Source: Siniperca chuatsi
Lineage: Eukaryota > Chordata > Actinopteri > Centrarchiformes > Sinipercidae
Direction: 5' to 3'
Assembly: GCF_020085105.1 (NCBI RefSeq)
Contig: NC_058064.1
Location: forward strand, 11,686,501-11,750,500
Length of the DNA: 64,000 nucleotides
Part shown: one piece after another, positions 48,327 through 61,203 of the stretch
Layout of the letters: each line of letters opens with the position of its first letter
How positions within the stretch are numbered: the stretch's first letter is position 1
The notes under the pieces: generated by a model
What the model saw: only the letters and a program-made list of their open reading frames with translations
What the model was told of the DNA's origin: nothing
Database searches by the model: none
Program-made: the position numbers and the translations under genes

Positions 48327-51300
48327 TCATTTATGTGTTTGAACATGCATTTTAAAAGTGCCTTCTTGCCTGAATATTTTACCGCACTTCAGACACTGGG
48401 AAGACTTTTTGTTCGAATGGATCATCATGTGCCTCTTCTGCGCTCTCAAAGTGTGAAAGGATTTGGGACACACTGAACACCTGTAAGGACTCTCTCCTGT
48501 ATGTTGGCGCATGTGAACCGTCAATAGGCACTTTGCTATGAAACCTCTCCCACAGTGTTTGCACGTGTATGGACGCTCGCCTGTGTGATACCTCATGTGT
48601 AGCCTTAACTCCCCGGAGGAGAGGAAAGCCTTGCCACATTCTGTGCACAGATAGTTCTTTTCCCCTCTGTGCATCCGCATGTGTCTCGTCAGGTGCTGGA
48701 TCGAAGTCTTTCCACAAATGTGACATTTATAGCGTCGGTCTCCTGTGTGAATGCGAACGTGCAAACCGAGGTTATAAGAAGACCTGAAGCCCCGGCCACA
48801 GTGCGAACACAAATATGGTGTCTCCCCCGTGTGAATCCGGCGGTGCACATCCAGGGACCATCTGGACGAGTACTTCTTCTCACACTTGTCGCAGTGGAAT
48901 GGCAGTGTGTGTGTTTTTATGTGGCTGTTCAGGGTTGAAACATCCTTGAAGACTTTCGCACAATACATGCATGTGTTTGTTGCACTCCTCATCTCAGGAG
49001 TGCACGTTTCAGCATCTACTTCCTGAAGGACGTTGTCTGTCTGAGGTTCTTTAGACTGAGGTCGGCTGGGTTCCTGGATCAGGTGCGCCTGTCTGATGTG
49101 CTGCAGAAGACCTGACACTTGGCTGTCGGAGTAAGGACACAAAGAGCAGGTCTGCAGTCTTAAAAGTGTACGATTGTTTAAATCTGAAAGAGACGAGATG
49201 ATGAAGAGATTCGGTTTAAGTGCTACAAAAATGAAGTTTTTAATATAAATAATCATTTTCTGTCAAGATTATAGATTTTTAAAAGTACTAATTCTCTCAA
49301 TTTCTTTCAATCTGTGAAATCAATCCTTGTAATATTACTATAGTTATTCAAACAAATGAACAAAGTCGTATGAATATGGAAATTCAGTGGGGAAGCAATT
49401 ATTTTCAATGGTGTCTAAAACTGGATGCTGCCATACTTGAGCAGTTTGCAGCGGTCCGGTCATCGCTTTGTTCATCTTTTAACTTCAGGTCTTCTTCTCT
49501 TTTGCTACAGTCCTCCAGAGTTGGACTAACGTCAGTATGGTTTTCCTCAACGGGCTCCTCATCCTCCCTATAATCAAACTGCCCTTCATCTTCGCTACCT
49601 GTGGACAATTCCTGTTGCTCTGAAGCGAGTTGCTTCGAGTTTGGTTTGGGGGGAAGAGACAGCCTTGGCAAAAACATACTCTGAGTTTGAGAGTAGCCTG
49701 TGAGGAGAGAAAAAACCCATTAAAATCTGAGTAAACATGTAATATGTTGAGGTGTACATTTAATGCTAAGAGTCGAGACACTTGCGCCAATATGGGTCTT
49801 TCAATTTCACAGGGTATCTGCATACTTTAGTATAAATGTATTCATACAGTATTTAAGATTTTTAAATACTCACAGAGGGAAAAAATACATATTCAGGAAA
49901 TTTCTGTGCGTATTAGCTAGCATAACATGCTATAGCTAAAGACTACAGCTTGGCAAAAACAGCAAAACCAGCAGCATACAACTCATTGGGCTTACCATTT
50001 TTTGGGTGCCAGCATAGCACCACTGCTGTTCAGATTTCATTGAAGAATCCGGTGCTTTTCAGCCCATTTAAAATATTTTTTAACAACCGGTGCCTTAAAA
50101 TTCATTCATATTTACTGAGCTAAAGAGAAGTTTTTCCCCTTATCATAAACTCGTGAGTGGATGTGTACTATTAGATTTGTGACATATACTGATGTTTTTT
50201 TTTTTTTTAATGCAAAGAGCCCACGGGTGATAGTCATATTTCTTGTTCACAATTTTTGTGCTCAGCATGTCATTAAAATGCAGGAAAAACAAACAAACAA
50301 AAAAGGTTTTAACATAAAACATTTCTTATGGCCTATATCCAGTTTTGTTGTATTTCCATGGGTTTAACCACTTAAATACCAAGCATGTTTTGTAGTTAAA
50401 TTTCAGTGCTGAAAAATTCAAACTCAGGCATCACTTTGAAGTCAGTAAATGTTCCAAGAAATGTTCACATTGTGTCTCTTAAGAATCCCTGAATGGTTTA
50501 GGCGGCCTAGGGCAGTTGAGTTTATTTTACTGTTTTTCTTTAACACTGTAGAAGATGACTTACATTTGTTTGTGCTTCCTGACTGTTGCTGGTGGAAGTG
50601 CAGTAGTGCCTTCAGCTGATCCGGTTCCAAAACCAGTTGTCCACATTCTTCCATGACAGAGGGGGTGCTGCTGAGCCACTCTGCAGTCTTTAAAGTGTAC
50701 CCATCATAAACAAAAAAGACCATGTTTATACAACACCATCGATCATTTCCTGGCTCTTTATTCAGTATCTTGCTTGGTAACAGTTACTTTGACCAAAGCC
50801 TATTGTGCCAAAGTGTGATCAAAACAAATAAAAAATGATAAATCCCAAAATTTGCACAGAAATGATGCCATGCTTATTTTTTTAAACATTTCTATTTGCA
50901 CAAAGTGTTGATACATTTAAAAATGTACAGTACCTGTTTAATATCCGGTATAGGCAAAAGATTATCCAGTGTTGAGATGAATTTCCATACTAATGTGTGC
51001 AATGTGGCTTCATACTGCTGGCCATAGTGGATGGGAAAGACCTCCTGGGAAAGAATTCACACACACACACACACGCATACATTATGTCAGGAAAATGTTC
51101 CACTGTCATATGTCCAGTCTCTCTTCTCTCATAAAGATATGATTTGAGCTACTTGCCTTATTGTCTCCATCTTAATATTTACTTACAAAAGTATTAATAG
51201 ATTGATGAAACACAAGTCGCTATCTATAAAAACAGTCCGTTATCAGATACAACTTTAATTATGGTAATAGTATTAAGAATGTCTGACCTTGAAAAACATC

Positions 51301-54300
51301 TTTCTCTCCTCTGTGTCCTTGAGCAGAATATGAACAACCTCCACAAAGTTTGACTTTGAATTTTCCAACTCCTCCAATTCCTGTTAAGTGGTATCAAAAG
51401 CAAACAAACAAACAAACAAACAAGACAACGATAAAAATGTTGGTTCCCAAAGAGTGATTCAGGGTCCCTTTCGACCAATCAACAAGATGCATTATTAATT
51501 CCAAGTTTGATCAAAATCCAAAAACCAATCAGTCTAATATTGTTTTTCATCATATGTGCTTTCATTTGATACTTGACAACAGAGAAACACGTTGTACATC
51601 CATGACTTCAGCTGCTTGTTGACCAAGGACTTTATCCATAATGACAACCTCTGTCTTTTTGTTTCAGCAGTCTTATCTTTGACTTGCATTGCCTCGTGGT
51701 CTTATCAAAGCCCTGAGTGGTGAGCTCGGGGCTCAGCTGAGCAAACACTAATTTCTCTGTGGGTCAATAAGTAGCTCACAAACTAAATAAATAACATAAA
51801 ATGAAGTAAAGAGAAGCAGAGGAGCTGGTCGGTGTCCGTAATAGTGGGAGCAGATGCAGAAAAGCATCAATTAAACATCAAGGAGAAATCTGCCTGGACT
51901 GAAATCCCAAGGGAATAAAGAAGGCAGGGAAACCGATCAAAGAGTCATTACTGCTACATGGGAACAACATAGGGCCATCCTGTGTGTCAGAAGGGAGAAG
52001 ATCATTGCCTCAGGCAAAATGAGGTGGAGATCCATGGATGATGTCCTCAATGATCACTCACGGGACTAAAAAGGATTAAAAGAGGAATGCTACTTAATTT
52101 GGACTTTGAAGGGTCTGCCTTTCCCTTCTGTCTCTGACAAGAAAAACAGAGGAGCTTGTCCTACTACCATGTGACAACAACAGAACATCAGTTCAGTGTC
52201 TACCACACACAGCTAAAGCCTTGTTAAGGTGCTGAAGCTGACAAGCAGATTTTAATAACATCTATCTAATATAACCTATTCAACACTAATTATTATTCTT
52301 TAATTATGTGGGTGCCTCTTTGTAAAATAAGCTCTCTAAAATTAATTAAAAGTTCAAGCAGACGCCTAATTTAAGAGCCATTTAGAGCTCCATTACAAAA
52401 TATTCTTGATATTAACATTAATGTGAAAGCTGTGCTTATACTGCAGATCCAACTGAGAATCAACACACCGCTCTGCAGCTCTATGCTGCTTTCAGTTCAG
52501 TATTCAGACACACCTGCAGACTTACCTGCTGATCACAGGTGGAGCCCATTGTGAGGTTTTGAATGACCCTCAGGTGAGGCTGCATATTCAGCAGGTTAGC
52601 TGCGCTCTCACTGCGACACAATTCCAACACCATCTGAAACAGACACCATAACAGACATATATGTTGTTTGTCTAATAATATGTGTAACCTCAAGTAAGGT
52701 TACAAAATGTTACATTGTAATGTTCTAAATAATAAAATCTGCCTAACAACAAATACACTTAAGATGTGAGTTAGTTACTGTTAGAAATCCACTACACTGA
52801 CACTAAACAAACTTTTACTGTATAAATTTAAATCAAGGAACAAAGATAATTAGGAAGTTGAAATTATTTGAAATTCTTACCCTTGCCCTTAGTCTGAGCA
52901 GGAGTTGCACTTTCTCTCTGGGCGTCAGCAGCTCTGGAGTCAGCTCTGTCACCAACCTCACCAGCTCCTCCACCTTTCCATAATGTAGCACATTACAACA
53001 CTGGACCACTTGCCAGGCAAAGGCACACATCAGACGCAGCGTTGGAACCAGAAGACACAATGAGGAGACGGACAAGCAGGAACCTGCAAAAGGGATAAGA
53101 AAAAGTAAAATTACAGAGCAATCATAACTTGCATATAGATGTATTTTGACAAATATGAGAAGTTCCAAACCCAGTATAGATGGTCTCCCCATAAATGTGC
53201 AATTGCAATAATTGAAAGTTCCCTGTGTTTGCGACAATGTTTGTCTAATTCCCACAATATTTCTGTAAAAAAAGGCCAGATCAGAGGAATGACTACTAAT
53301 CATCACTCTCTCCTGCATAAAGTAACCTAATTCAGAACATAATTTCTAATATTTTAACCTTTAGTTTAAGTTTTAAGTTTACCATCAATCCCATAATATC
53401 CCAAAAAAAAAAAAAAATCTAGCCATTGTATTTATGGACTGAAAGCTGCACTCAGGCTCTGAGTAAACACCCTGCTTGACACATAATGTAAGTTGTAAGT
53501 CACAGTAAAGTACAAAAACTGCTTATTTTACTTAAGTCTTCCACTGTTTCAGAAAGGTCTTGCTGTGATGTCTGCAGAGATACAGGGGGTGAATCCATGA
53601 CTTCAGCTGCATCTTTAGTCTCAGCCTCTGGCTTACAACGACCAAGGACTTTATCCATAATGGCAAACCATCTGCTCTTTTGCTTTTTAGAGTCCGTCTG
53701 ATCCTTAACCTTTATGTATTTTTGTTTCAGCAGTCTTATCTTTGACCTGCATTGGCTGGTGGTCTTATCAAAGCCCTGAGTGGCGAGCTCGGAGCTCAGC
53801 TGAGCGAACACTCTCTCATTTCTAGTTGATCGAAGCTGCTCCTGGATGCTCTTCTCTGCCCATCGGCTGAGCAGCACTTTGACTTCATCTGATGTCCAAA
53901 CAGCCCGCGACGTATCTGTTGAAAGCAATGTAACCTAGTTAATACAGTAACAGCGCTCAAAAACGCAGATAATGACCTATGTCATGAGGTTTAAAACAAC
54001 ATACCTTTCACATGCACATACTCTGGTGACTTAGGTTGTGTCAGCACAGCAGATGAATCCACCTCTGTAGAAGTCTCTCCACCAGGGCCAAGGACTCCTT
54101 CTAAAATAGCAAACCAGTCACATTTAACGTCCCCATATGGTTCCACTTCCTTGATTTTCCTGTACTCCTCTTTAAGGTTGTTCACTTTAAGACTGCACTG
54201 ATGTGGTGTCTTGTTAAACCCCACCAACGCGAGTTCACTGCTGAGGTACCTAAAGACTTGATTGTTTGTTGCTGTGGTGAGAAGCTGTCTCTGAATGTTT

Positions 54301-56755
54301 GGTTGTGCCCAGAGGGTCATCAGCACTTGGATTTCATCAGGCAACCACTGGGTTTCATCTGTGAAAGTATAAAAAAGCAAAATAGAACAAAGGTGTCTTA
54401 GTTAAATTAAAAAATATACAGAAATTTAGTTAGTGTGCATTCAATTTTTCTTTATTTCTCTCCTGTGCATTCCCTTAGTTTCTCTGCTGTTTTTTATGGC
54501 CCAATAGCATGAGATGGGAGCTGAAGCTGGTCAAACGTTCCTCCCTTATGTACATAGAAAGAGGTGCTTAACTTCCAGTGGGGAGCAGCTTATGTGTTCT
54601 CTAGCAACATCTGCTGTAGCTTGTTTTAAATTGCATAAATTAAAAACAAAAAAAATCAAAGTAAAACAGAAAACAATCTTCAGATGGTGACAGCATGTGG
54701 CTGGTTTCTAGTTTTAATTTCTACTTACCATCAGTGTCCACATCCAGGACAGACTGTGACTGACTGAGCAGAGAGGGGTCTGTGGAGGAGGGCTCTGTTG
54801 TTTCTGAATGTCTTGCTGCTGCAGCCTTGGAACTGAGGACATCATCCATAATGGCAAACCATACACTTGTACGGGTGCTGTTGCTTCCACCTCTGTGTTG
54901 ACCGTTTTTGATTCTCTTGTACTCCTGCTTCAGTTTTTTTATTTTCTCCCTGCACTTCTTTGGCGCTTTGTTGAATCCAAGTGATGCTAGTTTAGCACTT
55001 AGGCGGGCGTAAACTTTATTATTCCTCACGTTGAGGAGAAGCTCTTCTTGAACAGCGGGATTTGCCCAAAGTGTCAATAATGCTTGGACCTCTCTATTTG
55101 ACCAACAGCACAAGGGCGTATCTGTGACAGCAAGAACGTAGATAAACTAAGTACATTTTAAGAAAGCAATGAATGATTTGAAGGCAAATGAAGTGAATTC
55201 TCAATTAAAGATGGTGTTCCACTACCACTTATTCTGCATAGCATTTAGCCTCTGACCAGTTAAACAAATTTTTCTCACAATGTATCTATCTAAAGACTTT
55301 ATTTAGGTACTTTTGAAAGACTCTTCCTAAAAAATAAACTACAACACTCAGTCATCGAGTCACACGCTTCTGCCTCATCTTGTTTAGTCCTATATATTAC
55401 ATCAAAACAAAGCGGTGTTCAACATGAAGGCCAGTGTTTTAGAATGAACTACTAGAAGTATAAATGTGCTTTAGATAAAACTTTTTTCCCCTGTCATGTA
55501 GGAATTATTAGAGAACACAACTAGTGTTTTACAATGCAGCAACTTGCAAAAGACATTTTTCTTTATTTGACAGAATGAGCAACGTTATTTATAAGTATAT
55601 TTATATCTTATCCTAAAGGTAAATTCCTTTAGCCTGGTGATTACTTGCCTTTGACTGATGTTTGCACTGCAGTAGAGCTGTAGGTACTTGTAGACGGACC
55701 GTCAACATCTTCTAGTTGAATGGAGTAGAAACCTGGGTACTGTGGTTTCTCTGTGGGGCAAGGTGTTGGGCCTGGTGTAGGGCAGGGTACGAAGGTGCTG
55801 TTGCAGCTTCCAGGAATGTCCGTCATAGTGTGCGAATCTGCAAGAGAAAAATAACCTAATGAATAAGGTTGTCACGATACCAGAATTTTAAACTTTGATA
55901 CAATACTTGTATAAAAAAACGATTCGATACCTCTTTCGATACAGGCAAAGAAATTATTTGTTCACTGATTTCCCTTTTATCAACACAAATCTACCAAAAA
56001 AAAAGCAGGTCAGCATTAATTTGACTTCAGTTGTCTGTATTTTTATTAATACATCTGCATAAGACACCTTGACAAGTGGGGTAAGGTGTTTTGGATGGGT
56101 GATTAAAACATGATTATGAGACTCACTATACATTGTGGTTAGTATTAACTCTATTTTGAATTTGTATTTAGTGTGTTTTATACTGTTTGTGTTTACTTAC
56201 CAATGAGCTGCAGGTAAATGTAAACAACTGTTTGAAAGTAACGTTTGTCTGTACATGGTCCCTGACGTATGTCTTTTACAAAAACCCAGGTGAAACAATA
56301 AACCGACTTTTTGGTTGACTGAAGACCTTGAAATAGAAAATAAGTCATATTTAGTAATATTTAGCCTATTACAACAAAGACAACTTACCTGTTCCAGCAT
56401 CTGAAACCATGTATTCAGGTATCATGGTGGCTGACTGTTCTGTGTTGTCTGTTGTAGCTGGTCTTTCACTCATGATAGTGTCCATAGCATCGTACCACCT
56501 GAAGGTCTTAACTTTGTCCCCACATCTGTCACTGTGTTTTTTTATTTTCCTGTATTCAAGTTTAAGCTTCTTTATCTTGTCCCTGCACTGTTTCGCAGAG
56601 CGACTCATGCCTACTGCAGCCAGTCTACCTGACACTTCCCTGTATACTTTCTCATTTCTAAATGATTCCCCGAGGTCATGCTGTATTTTTTCTTCCGACC
56701 ACACTGCTATAAGCGCCTTAGTCTCTTCATGAGACCAGTTCACCTGTGGCTCCAT
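48327..56755 (-). CDS. four Myb/SANT-like domains + TIN2 N-terminal domain + C2H2 zinc fingers
   Basis: Twelve exons: 56389-56755, 55649-55837, 54729-55121, 54005-54358, 53532-53915, 52881-53083, 52526-52633, 51288-51380, 50934-51044, 50564-50687, 49437-49697 and 48327-49183. They sum to 3,444 nt, 1,147 residues plus stop, all in phase. Exons 1, 3, 4 and 5 each encode a Myb/SANT-like DNA-binding domain, as in ZSCAN20/29 (WSHEETKALIAVWSEEKI, then QCRDKIKKLKLEYRKIKK, then RWYDAMD). Exon 2 is a Pro/Thr linker. Exons 6-10 (~563-775) resemble the TINF2 N-terminal (TRFH-like) domain: AFAWQVVQCCNVLHYGKVEE, LLRLRAR, MFFKEVFPIHYGQQYE. Exon 11 is acidic. The last exon has about nine C2H2 fingers, one short (CHICGKTSIQHLTRHMRMH). 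TIN2 bridges TRF1, TRF2 and TPP1 in shelterin; a telomeric or chromatin role is inference. Intron 2 needs a GC donor. The sister gene lies upstream. Confidence 0.85.
51600..51780 (-). pseudogene. relic of a Myb/SANT-like exon in intron 7 of the fusion gene
   Basis: It aligns with exon 5 of the same gene (53590-53815): 'accaaggactttatccataa', 'ttgtttcagcagtcttatct' and 'tggtcttatcaaagccctga' occur in both, with a block missing in the middle. Reading frame and domain are broken. It lies inside the TIN2-domain exons, so it is a dispersed duplicate rather than a normal exon. Confidence 0.85.
55860..55950. repeat. fragment of a dispersed teleost repeat in intron 1
   Basis: 'ggttgtcacgataccagaat' followed by 'aaacgattcgatacctcttt' is a motif I recall from repeats scattered in teleost genomes. 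Ends not resolved. Confidence 0.4.
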
Positions 56756-56819
56756 GTCGTTTTCTTTCTATTTGTTCTTAAACCAAGAACAACTAAGAAG
56801 AGTTGTTTGCTGGTGAGTG

Positions 56820-56900
56820 TTTTTTTTTTTCAAAATGGCGCTCCTTCCTCTTGTCGCTTGAATGACGTCACATTATTTGGGCCAATCAGATGACCGTTGC
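56820..56900 (-). promoter_or_regulatory. promoter of the Myb/SANT-TIN2-zinc-finger gene
   Basis: Just upstream of the ATG at 56755 are 'caaaatggcgctcc' (YY1-type), a perfect CRE 'tgacgtca' at 56863-56870, and a 'gccaatcag' CCAAT element at 56881-56889. This is a typical housekeeping TATA-less promoter. Confidence 0.55.
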
Positions 56901-58337
56901 CTAGATACAGCGCCGCTGAAGGCGGAGACGGTGGTTATGCCCAGAGCCGTGAAGATGAACGTGAATGCGTGATAACGGTTTGGCTCGCATAGCGGGGCAA
57001 AGGCGTGCTGTACCGGACCAGTGGAAATGGGCTTTTATATCCTGAACTGGTCTTGCAAAATGCACCCTATTTATAGACGAAACGGAAGCCGCCAGCACGA
57101 AATTTTGTCAACAAATCGTTACGATACGTAGCAAGAAAAGTGCAGAGAACACCTACTTTTCACATCGTTGTATTTTTAAAAAAATGTCAATATATCAGCT
57201 ATCGTTTTGTCACTTTTGAACACTGACAGCTTGAATGACTAAACCTAAACACCTATTTAGGTCCCATTTCAGGGCTCATGTTTGTTCAAGACAGCAGTAG
57301 AATAAAAACAACTTTCACAAGATAACACAAGTAAGACAACAGTCCTTCGCTATGTGTATTTATTTTTCTGCAAAACATCAAAAACAAAAAATATTGAGAA
57401 CAGTTATATTACTTAATGGCTTATATACATGGCTGCTCACAACAGGAAAAGTAATGGGAAAGGTAAGATTCACAGCACAACCTCATCACACTTGCATAAT
57501 GTTTACTGTATCGCAGCTAAATTAAAATTATCAATGTTTTCTTGTGTTAATTCAACACCATTTCAGCAACAAAACTGCATCTACTGCTGATTAAAAGTAA
57601 AATCATAATAAACACAAAACAGCCTATTTTCACTCTAAAACAAAAGCAAAGTAGTTGTAATGTTTACAGTTCAGGGTTACATAAAAAAAAGCATGTGGTT
57701 AAAGTAGTTTTGAATCATTACAAAGGATACGGTAACAAAGATAAAATGTTTCCTAGTGACACTACAACATTTTATTACATAGACAAATTTTCTACGCTCA
57801 CATGCATTTAAATACTTTTATTGTATTGTTTACATGATGCCTTTCTCTTAAATGCTGGCTATATCAGGGTAGCGTCTTGAAAAGCACAGTGTTTGGAAGA
57901 CCTACCTTTTATTTCTCAAAATGTGACGACTTAGGGTAACTTCATTACCTAAATCATTTTGTCACATCACATAGTTATATAAAAAACAGCGCTGATGTGC
58001 AGTGAAACAATGGACTTTGTTAGTTGAGATGCTCCAGCTGGCAGCAATGATCGGAGCCAACCATTATAACTCAAACTGGTCTTTAAATTCAGTGATCAGA
58101 AAAAAATCATTCAAAATGTGTTTTCACTACCCAAACCATCATGGTGACCTGATCCCCACCACAAGGTAACAAACCCTGAAAAAACTTGAAAACTTTGAAA
58201 ATTACATGGTTTATAGGGGCACTTATTCAGTAGCTTTCTGAATTAGCCAGTCAATTAATAAATGATGAGTGATCAACAGTTATCAGCCCTGAAACTCCAA
58301 ATCAGAGCTTATTTGTTACAAAATTTTTTTTTTGGGA
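56901..58337. other. intergenic and likely 3' UTR of the right zinc-finger gene
   Basis: There is no coding exon. The AT-rich part left of 58337 is likely the minus-strand 3' UTR. A reverse-strand AATAAA near 57359-57366 ('gtatttatttttc') could be its poly(A) signal. Confidence 0.45.
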
Positions 58338-61140
58338 TTAATAATCATCGCTACCCTCGTCTTCCTCGTCATACTTCCTCTTTAGGGAGTGCTTCTTGTG
58401 CTTACCCCTGTGTCTCCGTTTACCAGAGAAGTCGGGGTTAGCGTCCCTCGTATGCAACTGCTCGTGCTTCTTAAGAAGGCCGGGGACGGAGAATCCCTTC
58501 CCGCACGTGTCGCACGTCCAGGGCTTCTTGCACGTATGAGTCCTTTTGTGGACGTTCAGATGGGACGCCAACTTGTAGGTCTTCCCGCACACATCACAGC
58601 TGAACGGGCGCTCGTTGGTGTGTAATCTGATGTGGACCTTCAGATTCCCGACCTGAGTGAAGCTCTTGTCACATATGGAGCACCGGTAGGGTCTCTCTCT
58701 GGTGTGGATCCTCAGGTGAACCCTCAGGCAGTACTTGCTAGAGAACTTCTTTTGGCAAACGGGGCATGGGATCTTAGCTTTGGGCACGTGGTCTTGCTGG
58801 TGCCTCTTCAGGTCAGACAAATAGACGAAGGTCTTTCCACACTGGGAGCAGAGATACTGGCGGTCACCGATGTGGTAGCCCATGTGTCTCTTCAACAAGC
58901 TGGGGACGAGGAACCTCTTCCCGCAACGCTCGCACATGTGAGGACGATCTCTGGTGTGCCAGCGCTCGTGGTTCGACAGCTTGAAAGCCGTTGGGAAGCT
59001 TTTGTTGCAGTGCTTGCAGGGGAACGTCATCTGGCTCGTGTGGCACTCCATGTGTCTTTTGAAATAGGTGGACTGCGTGAAGCCCTTGTTGCAGATGTTG
59101 CAGTAGAAGGGCTTTTGGCCACTGTGGGCCAGCATGTGCTTCGTCAAGCTCTGCAATTTGGTGAAACACTTGCCGCACTGGCCGCAAGCATAAGGACGCA
59201 CCGTGCTGTGGGTTTTCAGGTGGTTGTTGAGGAACGCCTGCGTTCTGAAGCTTTTGTTGCATGCCGTGCACAGGAAAGGCTTCTCTCCTGTATGAATGCG
59301 CTCGTGGTCCATTAGCTTGGACTGATAAGGGAAGCTCTTGTCGCACACACCGCAGGTGAATCTGTCAGCTGGAGGCCTAATTTGCTTTTTTCTTCTTATG
59401 CTTGGCTTCATGTCATCCCTTGCGCTCAACCTGGCTGGAGGAAGTGGTGGCAGGGCTGGGAGTGAGAGCGAGTTGGTGGCAATCTGTGACACCCACTGAT
59501 GCAATGTGACTCGCTGAGTTTGGGGCTTTTGGCCGTCCTTTGTTCCTGCACTGCCTGCATTCTGTATGGTGGAAGCGCTTTTGATCGGTACTTGAACTAC
59601 CCTGAAAGGGATTGATTTCAAGGGCAGCCCCCGCTGTACTTCTGGTTTCTCTGGTGCTGCTGGTGCTCCATCTTCTCCTCTGATTTGTGGAGTTGTGGCA
59701 GGCTGTTCCTGTGTACAACTCTTCTCTTGTACCAAGTTCTCCCTCTGGGCTGTTGTCGTGACACTCTTTCCCTTTGCAGCGCTGCTGTCAGCTGTTTTAT
59801 GACTGTATCGCCCTCTCCCCTGTGGTCCAGTAGCAGGGGCTGCTGGGCTGTCAGAGTCATCTGACATCACTCCTAAGTCTTCTGTGTCACTGAGGGAGGC
59901 TGGGCTTGTTTGGTTGAGGGTAACCTCTAATCGCTTCGGTGATTCTGGTGGTGGTGGTGGTGGTTCTACTGGTTTGGGCCGGAAGGCGAGTGAAGCGAGC
60001 ACACAGTCGCCCACTGAGGACGAGATGGTTGCTGCACAAATGGAGAAAGCTTAGTCAAATTCATTTTCACTATATTTAATGATTTATTTTCTTTTTCTTT
60101 CTGTGTTTCATCATATGTTTACAGGAACAACCCAAAGTATACCTTTAACACCAAGGAGTCCCTTGGCCTGCTGGTGCAGTAGGAGAGTCTTCAGGTCCCC
60201 AGGGTCAGGGATGAAGCCTCCACACGCCTCCAGGACAGTGGGCTCCGTTGAGATCATGGCACCAAGCTGAGGTAGAGGCAGGAAATAGAAATAATGAATG
60301 AGTTTGCAGTAAATCTATACTATCCATTTTACCTCTTAGGTTGGATCATGTTTTTATGGTCACTGTACAGATTATCCCCTCAGGAAGCTTTCCCCTGCTA
60401 TTTTATAAGGCTTCTTGTAACAGCTCACAGCTGTTGTAAAAAAAGATGACATTTTAAAAATATAGGTAATATAACCTAAATAATATCCTTAGTCCAGATC
60501 CTGACAAAGACAATTTCTTCAATGACATTATCAGGCCTTAAAATTCAGGCCTGAAATTGGTCCAGTGAATTGGTTACATTGATTTTTTACATTGTTTTGA
60601 TGTATTTCAGCAGTTTTTCACCTATATCTACATGGTAAAATCGGTTTGATGCTTCATTCCAACAAGGCTTAAAGCGTCTAGAGAGGTATGGAATTTTGCA
60701 GACATTCTAAACATGTGTCCGGATACTATAATGTGTGTTATTGATCACCTTATTGCTTTGGCCTGTCCATAGAGATCAATTACAAAACACCAGTGGGGCT
60801 GGGAGGAACTCTGGGCCTTGCTCAAGCATTTTGCCACTGGGTCAACCAGATAAAAGGTACTTCCTGTCTCCAACCAGTAGCCCACCCTGCTGTCACTGCC
60901 CCAGGGTAAATGTCAGAATGCAATGATAGTACACGTGCATACCTGGGAGAGATTGGGAACAGGAAGAAGTTGCTCCAGCTTGCAAACCAGACCTGCAGTC
61001 AGAGCCTGCAGCGCTGTATCGAACTTTGTGCCGTACTGAACAGGGAACACTTCCTGCAGAGAAAGAAATATGTATTCATTTAACAGCTTCATGACTTTGA
61101 AATTGTGAGGGCCAAACACAAACAACGTATACACTATATA

Positions 61141-61203
<63 letters not shown>

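Noticed and set aside
53500-56755. Separate Myb/SANT gene cluster ending before the TIN2 exons
   Set aside because: Considered, but exon 5 has a phase-1 donor (GACTTAA|GTAAAA) that joins in frame to the TIN2-domain exon, and no last-exon stop with a poly(A) signal stands out. Not excluded without transcripts.
58632-59315. 227-codon plus-strand open frame
   Set aside because: It is antisense to the zinc-finger array; repetitive finger codons keep the opposite strand open. No independent family resemblance.
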